The notes below the pieces were generated by a model. The model was not told the origin of the DNA, searched no databases, and saw only the letters and a program-made list of their open reading frames with translations. Shown here piece by piece: positions 13,924 through 21,514 of a DNA stretch of 25,542 bases; positions within the stretch are counted from its first letter, which is position 1; each line of letters starts with the position of its first letter. The DNA lies in NCBI GenBank assembly GCA_900552145.1, contig URYW01000016.1, forward strand, positions 1 to 25,542, in the 5' to 3' direction. This DNA comes from an uncultured Collinsella sp. Lineage in GTDB: Bacteria; Actinomycetota; Coriobacteriia; Coriobacteriales; Coriobacteriaceae. The position numbers were made by a program, and so were the translations under genes.

Positions 13924-14943
13924 GTGGGCCATCGGGATTCATGTGATGATTTGCGTGAGGTTCGTTGGGGCGTTTTGGGCGCTGGGAACATTTCGCATCG
14001 ATTTGCAGCGTCGCTCAAGGAGGTGGACGGGGCACGGCTTGTGGCTGCCGCCGGTCGCACTCCTTCGCATGTTGAGGAGTTTTGCAGGGCGTTTTCGATT
14101 GATGCCGCGCACAGTTATGCCACGGCTGACGATAGCGGCGATGCGGCTTACGATGCGCTGATTGCCGCCCCCGATGTCGACGCAATCTACTTGGCTCTTC
14201 CGCATGGCATGCATACGCGTTGGGCCTGTCGCGCGCTGCGCGCCGGAAAGGCCGTGCTGTGCGAAAAGCCGGCCGTTTTGAATGAAGAAGAGGCTCTCTC
14301 GATTGCCTCCACCTCTCGCGAGCGCGGCGTACTGTTTATGGAGGCGATGAAAAATCGGTTTTGTCCGATGCGTACTCGCGTGAAGGGCTTGCTTGCGTCG
14401 GGCGAGCTCGGCCGTATCGTTTCGATTGAAAGCGTGCAAAAACTCGATTATGGTGAGTCCCCTTCGAGGTATCTGCTCGATCCGTTGCAGGGCGGCTGTC
14501 TATATGACATGGGCTGCTATGCGGTCGGATGGTTTGATGATCTGCTTGCGGGTGCGTGCGATGTTTCATCTCGTGAAGTTCGCTGGCGTGACGTATCGGG
14601 CGGCCGCGTGGATTGGGCCGACGAGATCCGTATGAGCGTCGGTGGCATACCCATTCATATGGTGTGCGACGGCAAAGCAGCATATGAAAGCCGCTTGACG
14701 ATTGCCTGCGAGCGGGGCTCGTTGGAAATCGAGCGGCTCCATCGCCCCGAGCTCGCTCATGTGAAGTATTCCGACGGTCGAGTACTCGAAATCGATGCAC
14801 CATTTGAAGTCGATGATTTTTACGGTGAGGCGTCGCATGCGACGCAGCTCATTCAGGCGGGGAAACTCGAAAGCCCCATCATGTGCCTAGCCGCCACACA
14901 GCGCTGTGCGCACATCATCGATGCGATTCGCTTGAAACTTTAG
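13924..14943 (+). CDS. Gfo/Idh/MocA-family oxidoreductase (second copy)
   Basis: A 339-residue NAD(P)-dependent oxidoreductase. VRWGVLGAGNISHRFAASL is a canonical Rossmann turn; DVDAIYLALPHGMHTRWACRALRAGKAVLCEKPAVLNEEEA has the EKP motif; FMEAMKNRFCPM and GGCLYDMGCYAV lie in the catalytic half. The substrate is likely a sugar or polyol, not identifiable. The start is GTG 13924, seven bases after AAGGGGG; the longer frame from 13867 runs through the palindrome. Palindromic elements stand both just before and just after this gene. It is only distantly like the protein at 5411-6517, which has a degenerate nucleotide turn. Confidence 0.88.
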   Translation: MGHRDSCDDLREVRWGVLGAGNISHRFAASLKEVDGARLVAAAGRTPSHVEEFCRAFSIDAAHSYATADDSGDAAYDALIAAPDVDAIYLALPHGMHTRWACRALRAGKAVLCEKPAVLNEEEALSIASTSRERGVLFMEAMKNRFCPMRTRVKGLLASGELGRIVSIESVQKLDYGESPSRYLLDPLQGGCLYDMGCYAVGWFDDLLAGACDVSSREVRWRDVSGGRVDWADEIRMSVGGIPIHMVCDGKAAYESRLTIACERGSLEIERLHRPELAHVKYSDGRVLEIDAPFEVDDFYGEASHATQLIQAGKLESPIMCLAATQRCAHIIDAIRLKL

Positions 14944-14991
14944 GGCGTGGGGGCATGGCGCCAGCGCTTGGAATGCCTGGAGGCCTTTGTC

Positions 14992-15074
14992 CCTGATGCC
15001 CCTTTTATAACTTGCGGTGGAATACGGTCTGTTTGCGCCAAAATAAGGCACCAATAGACCGTATTTTTCCGCAA
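14992..15074. repeat. Long palindromic element, copy 2
   Basis: Same head as copy 1 (14992-15024). Arms: TTGCGG (15012-15017) with CCGCAA (15069-15074), and AATACGGTCT (15021-15030) with AGACCGTATT (15056-15065), joined by G-T wobble positions. The arms differ in sequence from copy 1 but still pair. It ends 21 bases before the nfo ATG. Confidence 0.75.
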
Positions 15075-15095
15075 CTGATGAGGAGGGAGCTGGAG

Positions 15096-15962
15096 ATGCT
15101 GACGATCGGGTGCCATCTTTCGACGACGAAGGGCTATCGGGCAATGGGGGAGACAGCGTTGTCCATTGGCGCCAATACCTTTGCATTCTTTACGCGCAAC
15201 CCGCGCGGCGGCAAGGCGAAAGACCTTGACATGGATGACGTGGCGGCCCTGCGCGAGCTTATGGAGCAAAACGACTTTGGCCCGCTCGTGGCTCATGCCC
15301 CGTATACCTACAACCCCTGCTCAGCCAAAGAGCGGGCGCGCGAGTTTGCCCTGGAGGCCATGGCAGAGGACCTGCGGCGCATGGAGGCGCTGCCCGGCAA
15401 CTACTACAACTTCCATCCCGGTGCGCATGTGGGGCAGGGCTCCGACGCCGGCATTCAGATGATTGTCGACACCCTGTGCCAGGTGATGTTTGAGGGCCAG
15501 CAGACGACGGTGCTGCTCGAGACCATGGCCGGCAAGGGTACCGAGGTGGGCCGCAGCTTTGAGGAGCTGGCGTGCATTATCGAGGGCGTTGCCGCCAAGT
15601 GCCCAGAGCTGTCCGATAAGCTGGGCGTTTGTTTGGACACCTGCCATGTGAGCGATGCCGGCTACGACATCATCCATGATCTGGACGGCGTACTCGACGA
15701 GTTCGACCGCGTGGTGGGTATCGATCGCTTGCATGCCGTACACATTAACGATTCGAAGAACCCTTGTGGCGCCCATAAAGATCGTCACGAGTGCATCGGC
15801 AAGGGATACCTTGGCAGCGAGGAATTTGGTGGCGGTATGCAGGTTATGCAGAATATTGTATCGAATGGCCACTTGCGTTCGCTGTCGTTTATTTTGGAGA
15901 CTCCGAACGAACTTGCAGGTTATGCAGCTGAAATTAGACTATTAAGGTCATTGCAGCAGTAA
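15096..15962 (+). CDS. nfo: Endonuclease IV (AP endonuclease)
   Basis: A 288-residue zinc-dependent apurinic/apyrimidinic endonuclease for base excision repair. All nine expected metal ligands can be found: His in LVAHAPY, His in YNFHPGAH, Glu in LLETMAGKG, Asp and His in CLDTCHVSDAGYDI, His in HAVHINDSK with its Asp context, His in GAHKDRHECIGKG, and Glu in FILETPNE. The length is standard. The ATG at 15096 follows AGGAGGGA (15081-15088); a longer frame from 15012 passes through the palindrome and is rejected. No terminator is evident directly after the stop. Confidence 0.94.
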   Translation: MLTIGCHLSTTKGYRAMGETALSIGANTFAFFTRNPRGGKAKDLDMDDVAALRELMEQNDFGPLVAHAPYTYNPCSAKERAREFALEAMAEDLRRMEALPGNYYNFHPGAHVGQGSDAGIQMIVDTLCQVMFEGQQTTVLLETMAGKGTEVGRSFEELACIIEGVAAKCPELSDKLGVCLDTCHVSDAGYDIIHDLDGVLDEFDRVVGIDRLHAVHINDSKNPCGAHKDRHECIGKGYLGSEEFGGGMQVMQNIVSNGHLRSLSFILETPNELAGYAAEIRLLRSLQQ

Positions 15963-16023
15963 TGACTGTCACAAAGTAGAGTATTCCATTCACGTTATGG
16001 GTTTGTTTCAATCAGTTTTCTCA

Positions 16024-16052
16024 TTGCAGATTCGTAATTCCGGGTGCATAAT
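16024..16052 (+). promoter_or_regulatory. Promoter of the amino acid transporter operon
   Basis: TTGCAG (16024-16029), 17-base spacer, CATAAT (16047-16052). The predicted start is near 16059. Confidence 0.6.
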
Positions 16053-16069
16053 AGCCAACAGTTTTTGCA

Positions 16070-16091
16070 GACCTCTGAATCAAACGAGGTC
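16070..16091 (+). promoter_or_regulatory. Small leader hairpin before the binding-protein gene
   Basis: GACCTC (16070-16075) and GAGGTC (16086-16091), 10-base loop, ending just before the GGAAGGAG ribosome site. It may stabilise the mRNA 5' end; no riboswitch is recognised. Confidence 0.35.
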
Positions 16092-16109
16092 ACCGGAAGG
16101 AGACTGATT

Positions 16110-16970
16110 ATGAAGCTGAAGAAGCTTGGCGCATTTGCCGCCACGGGTGCTATGGCACTCGCCCTTGCTCTGACGGGCTGCGGTTCGTCCAACGCCACCT
16201 CTGGTTCTGATGCCGGTTCCAGCAGCTCTGACGACGCTAAGGTCGAGAAGGTCGACGGCTCCAAGGAGTACGCGCTCGTCAAGGACGGCACGCTGACCGT
16301 CGGCACCTCTGCCGAGTACGCGCCGTTTGAGTACAAGGATGACAACGGCGACTACCAGGGCTTTGACCTTGAGCTCATCAAGGCTATCGGTGACAAGCTG
16401 GGTCTGGATGTCGAGTACGTCAACAATGACTTTGACACGCTGGTTCCGGGCGTCGCTTCGGGCGCCAAGTATGACGTTTCCATCGCGGCTATCACCGACA
16501 CGCCCGAGCGTGAGAAGGAAGTCACTTTCTCTGATTCCTACTACATGGACGATCAGGCTATCGTGACCAAGGTCGATAACACCGACATCACGGCCGACAA
16601 CTACAGCGAGAAGCTCAACAACGCCGACGCTACCATCATCGTCCAGTCTGGCTCGACCGCCGAGGCCTTTGCCCAGGAGAACTTCCCCAAGGCCAAGATC
16701 GTCCCCTACAAGGACGCCACCGAGTGCTTCAGCGCCCTGCAGTCCGATAAGGGCGACGCCGTAGTCACCAACCGCTCCGTTGCCAGCCAGCTGACCGCCG
16801 AGCAGTTCAACACCTGCCAGACCATCAAGCAGATCAGCACCGGCGAGGAGTACGCCATCGCCATCAACCAGGGCAACACCAAGCTCAAGGACGACATCAA
16901 CCAGGCTATCAAGGACCTGACCGACGACGGTACCGTCGACGCCCTCATGGCTAAGTACAATATCAAGTAA
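16110..16970 (+). CDS. Amino acid ABC transporter substrate-binding lipoprotein
   Basis: A 286-residue family-3 solute-binding protein for polar amino acids. Residues 1-23 are a lipoprotein signal peptide with lipobox LTGC (Cys 24 lipidated), then a Ser/Asp-rich linker tethering it to the outer membrane face. The binding domain has LTVGTSAEYAPFEYKDDNGDYQGFDLELIKAIGDKLGL, the family signature, and ends DGTVDALMAKYNIK. ATG 16110 follows GGAAGGAG at seven bases. A hairpin between it and the permease gene may keep binding protein in excess over the membrane parts. The amino acid bound is not certain; glutamine, cystine or arginine types are all possible. Confidence 0.93.
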   Translation: MKLKKLGAFAATGAMALALALTGCGSSNATSGSDAGSSSSDDAKVEKVDGSKEYALVKDGTLTVGTSAEYAPFEYKDDNGDYQGFDLELIKAIGDKLGLDVEYVNNDFDTLVPGVASGAKYDVSIAAITDTPEREKEVTFSDSYYMDDQAIVTKVDNTDITADNYSEKLNNADATIIVQSGSTAEAFAQENFPKAKIVPYKDATECFSALQSDKGDAVVTNRSVASQLTAEQFNTCQTIKQISTGEEYAIAINQGNTKLKDDINQAIKDLTDDGTVDALMAKYNIK

Positions 16971-16992
16971 AATAACTACTTGATTGCGCGCG

Positions 16993-17023
16993 GGCCCTTT
17001 CCGTTTTGGCGGAAAGGGCCTTT
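16993..17023 (+). terminator. Hairpin between binding protein and permease genes
   Basis: GGCCCTTTCCG (16993-17003) with CGGAAAGGGCC (17010-17020), hexaloop, then TTTG. The short T-run suggests partial termination, reducing expression of the permease and ATPase relative to the binding protein. Confidence 0.7.
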
Positions 17024-17088
17024 GCGCTTCTCTTGACGGAGAGCGTTTCCGTCTCGTTTTGCCGGCAACTTCTACGATAGGAGCCACC

Positions 17089-18450
17089 TTGTCTCGACTG
17101 AACAAAGGGGCCGCGGAGCAGCGTTTTCCACTGCCCTCGATGCTCCAAAAGCTGGCCTGTGCCCTGGCTGTGGCGCTCGCCCTGGTATGCGCGGGGGCCT
17201 GCGTGCCCACGACCGCCCAGGCGCTTGAGACCGCAAAGATTACCGCCCGACCCAATACCGGTTCGGGTAGCGATGTGGTCGGCGGCACCGAGACGCGCAT
17301 CACTTGGGAAGTTCAGGCCGATGCCGACGAGGAGCTGAGCGGTCTTTCTTTGACGTTTGTCGACGGCACGACGTTTGGTACCGATGACACGCGATTGACG
17401 ATGCTCTCGGGCGAGGACCTCATGGATCGTACGCCCATGAAGCCCACGTGCAAGGCTGACGGCCAGACGCTCAAGATTGACTTTGGCGAGACGGCGCCTG
17501 CCGGCGGCTATTTCCGCGTCGAGGTTTACGGCGTGACCTTCCCCGTCGAGGGCGGCGATGAGGCCTTTAGCGGCACCTATACGCTCGCCGACGGTTCGAC
17601 CAAGAAGATCTCCAAGATTCCGTCGGTGGAGATCAAGGGCGTGACGGCCTTCGATAACTTCCTGGCCGACCTTAAGGAGCAGCCGTGGGTCGAGGCGTGG
17701 AACTCCAATATGTTCCTGCGCCTGTTCCTGAACCCGGTCATTTTGGTCCAGAGCCTGCCGATCGTCTTCAAGGGCTTCCTTATGTCGCTTTCGATCGTGC
17801 TCGTGGCGTTTCCGCTGGCAATTCCCTTTGGCTTTGCCCTGTCGCTTATGCGCATCTCCAAGTCGCGCATCCTGCGCTGCCTCGCCGGCATCTACGTGAA
17901 TATCATTCGCGGTACGCCGGCGTTCCTGCAGATCTATATCGCGTTCTTCGGTCTGCCGTTGGCCGGCGTCAAGGTGGACGACTATGTTTTGGGCGTTATC
18001 GTCATGGCCATGAACTCGTCTGCGTACCTGTGCGAGATCTTCCGTGCCGGTATTCAATCGATCCCCAAGGGCCAAAACGAGGCTGCTCGCTCTCTGGGCA
18101 TGAATGCCTTCCAGATGCTGCTCTACGTTATGATTCCGCAGACGTTCCGCAATGTTTTGCCTACGCTGACCAGCGAGTTTATCTTGCTTTACAAGGATAC
18201 GTCGCTGCTTGCCGCCGTGGGTGTGGTCGAAATCGTCATGAACGCCCGTACCATCGTGGCCACGACGGGCTCCATTACACCGTACGTGGTTGCCGCCCTG
18301 TTCTATCTGGTCATCACCCTGCCGCTCGCTCGCTTGGTGAGCGGTCTTGAGGCGAGGCTTTTGGGTACGACCGAGACCAAGAAGAAGCGTCCCGCCAAGA
18401 GCGCCGGACAGGTTGTCGCGACGCCTGCCGATCACATCGCCGGTCTGTAA
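17089..18450 (+). CDS. Amino acid ABC permease with an exported N-terminal domain
   Basis: A 453-residue membrane protein. Residues about 20-45 (LACALAVALALVCAGACVPTTAQA) look like a signal peptide or anchor. Residues about 45-190 form an extracellular, probably beta-rich domain (TARPNTGSGSDVVGGTETRITWEVQADADEELSGLSLTFVDG onward). From about 220 it is a HisM/GlnP-type permease: IVFKGFLMSLSIVLVAFPLAIPFGFALSLM, NIIRGTPAFLQIYIAFFGLP, and the EAA loop NEAARSLGMNAFQMLLYVMIPQ that contacts the ATPase. Usual permeases of this type have ~220 residues. TTG 17089 is chosen because AGGAG lies six bases ahead; the first ATG (17140) has none. It is encoded 12 bases before the ATPase gene. Confidence 0.87.
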   Translation: MSRLNKGAAEQRFPLPSMLQKLACALAVALALVCAGACVPTTAQALETAKITARPNTGSGSDVVGGTETRITWEVQADADEELSGLSLTFVDGTTFGTDDTRLTMLSGEDLMDRTPMKPTCKADGQTLKIDFGETAPAGGYFRVEVYGVTFPVEGGDEAFSGTYTLADGSTKKISKIPSVEIKGVTAFDNFLADLKEQPWVEAWNSNMFLRLFLNPVILVQSLPIVFKGFLMSLSIVLVAFPLAIPFGFALSLMRISKSRILRCLAGIYVNIIRGTPAFLQIYIAFFGLPLAGVKVDDYVLGVIVMAMNSSAYLCEIFRAGIQSIPKGQNEAARSLGMNAFQMLLYVMIPQTFRNVLPTLTSEFILLYKDTSLLAAVGVVEIVMNARTIVATTGSITPYVVAALFYLVITLPLARLVSGLEARLLGTTETKKKRPAKSAGQVVATPADHIAGL

Positions 18451-18462
18451 GGAGGTCCTATC

Positions 18463-19215
18463 ATGAGCGAAACCAATAACTCGAACGAGGTCGTCGTCAG
18501 CATTAAGAACCTCCAGAAGGCCTTTGGCGATAACGTGGTCCTGCGCGATATCGATCTGGATGTGCATAAGGGCGAGGTCGTCGTAGTTCTGGGTCCTTCG
18601 GGCTCGGGCAAGTCGACGATGCTTCGCTGCATCAATCGTCTGGAGCATCCTACGAGTGGTTCGATTGTCGTCGAGGGCGTGGATGTGTGCGCCAAGGGCG
18701 TTGACCTCAATAAGGTGCGTACGCACTTGGGCATGGTGTTTCAGCAGTTCAACCTGTTCCCGCACCTGTCGGTCAAAAAGAACGTCATGCTTGCGCAGCA
18801 AAAGGTGCTCAAGCGCAGCAAGGAAGAGGCCGAGAAGATCGCCGTCGAGGAGCTGACCAAGGTCGGTCTTGCCGAGCGTATCGACTTTATGCCGAGCCAG
18901 CTCTCGGGCGGCCAGCAGCAGCGCGTTGCCATCGCCCGCGCCCTGTCGATGAACCCTCACGTTATGCTCTTTGACGAGGCCACGTCGGCGCTCGATCCCG
19001 AGCTGGTTCGCGACGTTCTGGGTGTCATGCGCGACCTGGCACGCGATGGCATGACCATGATCGTCGTGACGCACGAGATGGGCTTTGCCCGCGACGTCGC
19101 CGACCGCGTCGTCTTTATGGACGGCGGCGTCATTGTGGAAGAGGGTACGCCGAGCGAGGTCTTCGACCACCCCAAGAGCGAGCGCGCCAAGGCGTTCTTG
19201 GGCAATATCTCGTAG
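18463..19215 (+). CDS. Amino acid ABC transporter ATPase (GlnQ type)
   Basis: A 250-residue ATPase powering polar amino acid uptake at the inner face of the membrane. Walker A GPSGSGKST, Q-loop MVFQQFNLFPHLS, signature LSGGQQQR, Walker B VMLFDEATSALD and the H-loop VTHEM are all present. AAGGAGG stands seven to eight bases before the ATG. It is the last gene of the binding protein-permease-ATPase operon and is followed by a strong terminator. Confidence 0.95.
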   Translation: MSETNNSNEVVVSIKNLQKAFGDNVVLRDIDLDVHKGEVVVVLGPSGSGKSTMLRCINRLEHPTSGSIVVEGVDVCAKGVDLNKVRTHLGMVFQQFNLFPHLSVKKNVMLAQQKVLKRSKEEAEKIAVEELTKVGLAERIDFMPSQLSGGQQQRVAIARALSMNPHVMLFDEATSALDPELVRDVLGVMRDLARDGMTMIVVTHEMGFARDVADRVVFMDGGVIVEEGTPSEVFDHPKSERAKAFLGNIS

Positions 19216-19238
19216 CCGGTTGATGTAACTGCCGTTAT

Positions 19239-19280
19239 AAAAGAGCGGGGGCCGGACTTGAACCCAGCCCCCGCTCTTTT
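19239..19280. terminator. Strong terminator after the ABC operon, works both ways
   Basis: Perfect 14-bp stem AAAAGAGCGGGGGC (19239-19252) and GCCCCCGCTCTTTT (19267-19280), with A-run before and T-run after. It can stop the ABC operon and the flavodoxin gene coming from the other side. Confidence 0.92.
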
Positions 19281-19332
19281 GTAGGGATAAGGATGCGCTT
19301 TGATGCAGACTCTTTTGGAGGTCCTGGGTTCG

Positions 19333-19752
19333 TTACGCGAGCTCGGCTCCGAGGGCCTTGCAAGCGGTCTCGCCCTCATCGTCGGGCGCATCGTAGCAAA
19401 TGACGGAATCGACGACATTGACGCCCGCCTCGTCGGCATCGGCCTTCCAGTTGTCCATCCACTCGCCCTCGGCCCACGAATAAGAGCCAAAGAGGACGAC
19501 CTTCTTATCGCCGAGGGTCTCCTTGACCTCGTCCCACATAGGCTGGAACTCGTCATACTCAAGCTCCTCGGAACCCATGGCGGGGCAGCCGAAGGCGAAG
19601 GCACCATATTCGGCGGCCTTGTCGGCAGAGAAGTCGGCGCAGGAGATGACCTCTGCCTCGGCGCCGGCACCGGTTGCGCCCTCGGCAACGAAGTTTGCCA
19701 TGGCCTCGGTGTTGCCTGTACCGCTCCAGTAGACGACTGCGATCTTGCTCAT
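19333..19752 (-). CDS. Flavodoxin (short chain)
   Basis: A 139-residue FMN electron carrier. The N-terminal KIAVVYWSGTGNTEAMANFVAEGA holds the phosphate-binding loop (SGTGNTE); GCPAMGSEELEYDEFQPMWDEV and FGSYSWAEGEWMDNW give the flavin-facing loops. The ATG at 19752 has AAAGGAAG on the minus strand ahead; a much longer frame to 20166 overlaps the DUF3793 gene and is not real. It lies 46 bases downstream of the DUF3793 gene on the same strand and probably shares its transcript. Confidence 0.92.
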   Translation of the reverse strand: MSKIAVVYWSGTGNTEAMANFVAEGATGAGAEAEVISCADFSADKAAEYGAFAFGCPAMGSEELEYDEFQPMWDEVKETLGDKKVVLFGSYSWAEGEWMDNWKADADEAGVNVVDSVICYDAPDDEGETACKALGAELA

Positions 19753-19798
19753 ATGTCTTCCTTTCGGTTGTGCGGCGTGCGGCCGCGTTTTGTATGCT

Positions 19799-20503
19799 CT
19801 ATCGGGTTGCCTGGACAAGTTGTCCCAGAGTGCAGCCCTGTTGATAGATATAGGTAAGGTATTGCGTGCATGCGCGATAGGAATCGAAGGTCGTGAGCGC
19901 CTGCTCAACGTTTGTGTATACCTTCCATGCGCCAAAGACCTTATAGTTTTCGCCGTGCTGGACGATAAACTGATGGACATCTTCGTAGGGATAGCCCAAA
20001 AAATAGCCAATTTCGTGGGGGAACTCGCATATGCACCCCGTATCGCAGTGCCTATTTCGCGCGAGTGCGCAGACGCTGCCGTCATAGGCGCTTTCTGCGG
20101 CATTGCTGCTTGCCAGCGTGATGCGCGCGGCGAGATGCACCAGGGATGCGGGCAGGTTGTGGACATCGTAACCTTCGGCGGCTAGCGCCGTCGTGGCACG
20201 GGGGTCGGAGAGGTATCGCATGAGGTCCGCAGGGCGGTACACATAGATGAGCGCTCCGCAGGGGCGCCAGACCAAAACGCTCATATGGATCCCGAGTGGC
20301 TGGAGCTCGCGGTTGCATTGGGTTATGACGGCGAGTAGGCGAGAGCGTCGCTCTTCGATATGGGCGGCGCTGGGTTTTCCGTTTTGGTTGGCGTAAACGC
20401 CGGGATAGGTAAAGAGCGAAGCCGGCTTGATGCCTGCGAGCGTAGGGGAGCAGTTGCGCACGACAGCCGTTTGGTATGTTGGGATGTCAATGGTTCGAGT
20501 CAC
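19799..20503 (-). CDS. DUF3793 family protein
   Basis: A 234-residue cytoplasmic protein. The block CICEFPHEIGYFLGYPYEDVHQFIVQHGENYKVFGAWKVYTNVEQALTTFDSYRACT is typical of DUF3793. Several Cys and His residues occur (CALARNRHCDTGCICEFPHE). The GTG at 20503 has AAAGGAG five bases ahead. The family is often found beside flavodoxin genes, as here, which hints at a role linked to iron or redox state; its biochemical function is not established. Confidence 0.85.
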   Translation of the reverse strand: MTRTIDIPTYQTAVVRNCSPTLAGIKPASLFTYPGVYANQNGKPSAAHIEERRSRLLAVITQCNRELQPLGIHMSVLVWRPCGALIYVYRPADLMRYLSDPRATTALAAEGYDVHNLPASLVHLAARITLASSNAAESAYDGSVCALARNRHCDTGCICEFPHEIGYFLGYPYEDVHQFIVQHGENYKVFGAWKVYTNVEQALTTFDSYRACTQYLTYIYQQGCTLGQLVQATR

Positions 20504-20596
20504 GATGCTCCTTTCGGGTCCTCAGTTGTTAGCCTAGGAAAACTTATACACGAAAGTAAGCCATGGTCAACAAAAAAGTTTGAAGAGGGAAACTAA

Positions 20597-20628
20597 TTGA
20601 CCGAACGGACATGATTTTGGGTTAAGAT
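20597..20628 (+). promoter_or_regulatory. Promoter of the HMA-protein gene
   Basis: TTGACC (20597-20602) and TTAAGA/TAAGAT (20622-20628), spacer 19-20 bases. The long spacer is unusual and often needs an activator, or reduces basal activity. Confidence 0.5.
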
Positions 20629-20631
20629 GGG

Positions 20632-20650
20632 GACACCCCATGGGGGTATC
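20632..20650. promoter_or_regulatory. CsoR-like operator
   Basis: GACACCCC-ATG-GGGGTATC, an 8-3-8 inverted repeat with one mismatched pair, positioned just downstream of the -10. It resembles the GC-tract dyads (ATACCCC...GGGGTAT) bound by copper-sensing CsoR repressors. No csoR gene is in the window. Confidence 0.55.
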
Positions 20651-20678
20651 TAGATAGCGCTACTTGAAAGGGGAACGC

Positions 20679-21062
20679 ATGAGTGACTTGCTCAACCCTG
20701 CGAATCTCATCGTGTTGGCCGTCATTGCCGTCGGCATGTTTTTTGGACTGCGTCGCATTGCCGCTTCGACACACGGGAAGAGTTGCTGCAGCGATGGTGC
20801 GAGCGGTAAGAAGGCCAAGAAGGTAGTAGTTGCGGATACCGATCCGTCCCACTACCCCTATAGCGATGAGTTGCTTATCGGCGGCATGAGTTGCGACGGC
20901 TGCGCTCAGAACGTGGCCAATGCCCTCAATGCGCTGGATGGTGTGTGGGCAACGGTGACGTATGCGGACCACACGGCACGCGTGCGCTCTAAGCAGCCGG
21001 TTGATCGTGGTGTCCTCGAGACGGCCGTGAAAGACGCGGGCTACTACGTCATGACGCTGTAA
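20679..21062 (+). CDS. Membrane-anchored HMA-domain metal-binding protein, probably copper
   Basis: A 127-residue protein. Residues about 6-25 (NPANLIVLAVIAVGMFFGLRR) form one membrane helix. A short segment with SCCSDG follows, then an HMA domain from about residue 62 with LLIGGMSCDGCAQNVANALNALDGVWATVTYADHTARV, whose CxxC binds a soft metal. The fold matches CopZ-type chaperones and P-type ATPase N-domains, but the membrane anchor is unusual for CopZ. AAAGGGGA precedes ATG 20679. The CsoR-like operator upstream supports copper. No copper ATPase gene is next to it. Confidence 0.85.
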   Translation: MSDLLNPANLIVLAVIAVGMFFGLRRIAASTHGKSCCSDGASGKKAKKVVVADTDPSHYPYSDELLIGGMSCDGCAQNVANALNALDGVWATVTYADHTARVRSKQPVDRGVLETAVKDAGYYVMTL

Positions 21063-21088
21063 GCGTCGCTCTGGATGCGCTTCCTTGG

Positions 21089-21514
21089 CTAGGCTCGTCC
21101 GCGCAGTTCGATGTCTTGGATGTCGTCGAAGTCGATGGCGATGTCTCGGAGCTTGAGGAGCTTGAAGGCGGGGAGCGCCTCGTCGAGGATGCCGGTGCGG
21201 CTGCGATAGCCGTATGTATCGTAATAGGTGACACGAACCAAGTCGCCACGCTTGAGGCCCTCGAGCTTTTTCGAAAGTTCGAGGGCTTTTTCTTCTGTGA
21301 GTTCGCATTTTGGCTCGGCGGTGATCTCTTGTTTACGCACGAGCTCGTAGTATCCCGTGAGGGCGGCAAAGGGCATAAACTGCGCGGCACGGCCGGCACG
21401 GACGGTGCCGTTGGCGGTGAGCTTTGGGTCGGCGGAGCGACGTCTTCCCTCGGGGTCCGCCAGGCGCTCGAAGGCGGTCGGCGGGCGCACGGACTGTTGT
21501 TTGGGTTTAGGCAC
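21089..21514 (-). CDS. YolD-like protein
   Basis: A 141-residue protein of the YolD-like family. RAAQFMPFAALTGYYELVRKQEI is the recognisable core, followed by LKRGDLVRVTYYDTYGYRSRTGILDEA, a beta-rich part. The ATG at 21514 overlaps the end of the Y-family polymerase gene by eight bases, so the two are cotranscribed and probably coupled. In Bacillus, YolD-like genes are partners of the Y-family polymerase UvrX and are thought to act in error-prone repair. The direct function is unknown. Confidence 0.82.
   Translation of the reverse strand: MPKPKQQSVRPPTAFERLADPEGRRRSADPKLTANGTVRAGRAAQFMPFAALTGYYELVRKQEITAEPKCELTEEKALELSKKLEGLKRGDLVRVTYYDTYGYRSRTGILDEALPAFKLLKLRDIAIDFDDIQDIELRGRA

Noticed and set aside
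12544..13932. A 462-codon minus-strand frame opposite the aldo/keto reductase
   Set aside because: Antisense shadow running through the palindrome; no start site or domain.
16963..19170. A 735-codon open frame on the minus strand opposite the ABC permease and ATPase genes
   Set aside because: Antisense to two well-defined genes; composition (Asp, Gly, His, Arg rich) is typical of reverse-frame shadows.
19251..19264. CCGGACTTGAACCC resembles part of a tRNA T-arm or acceptor end
   Set aside because: No cloverleaf can be built around it; it is the loop region of the ABC operon terminator.
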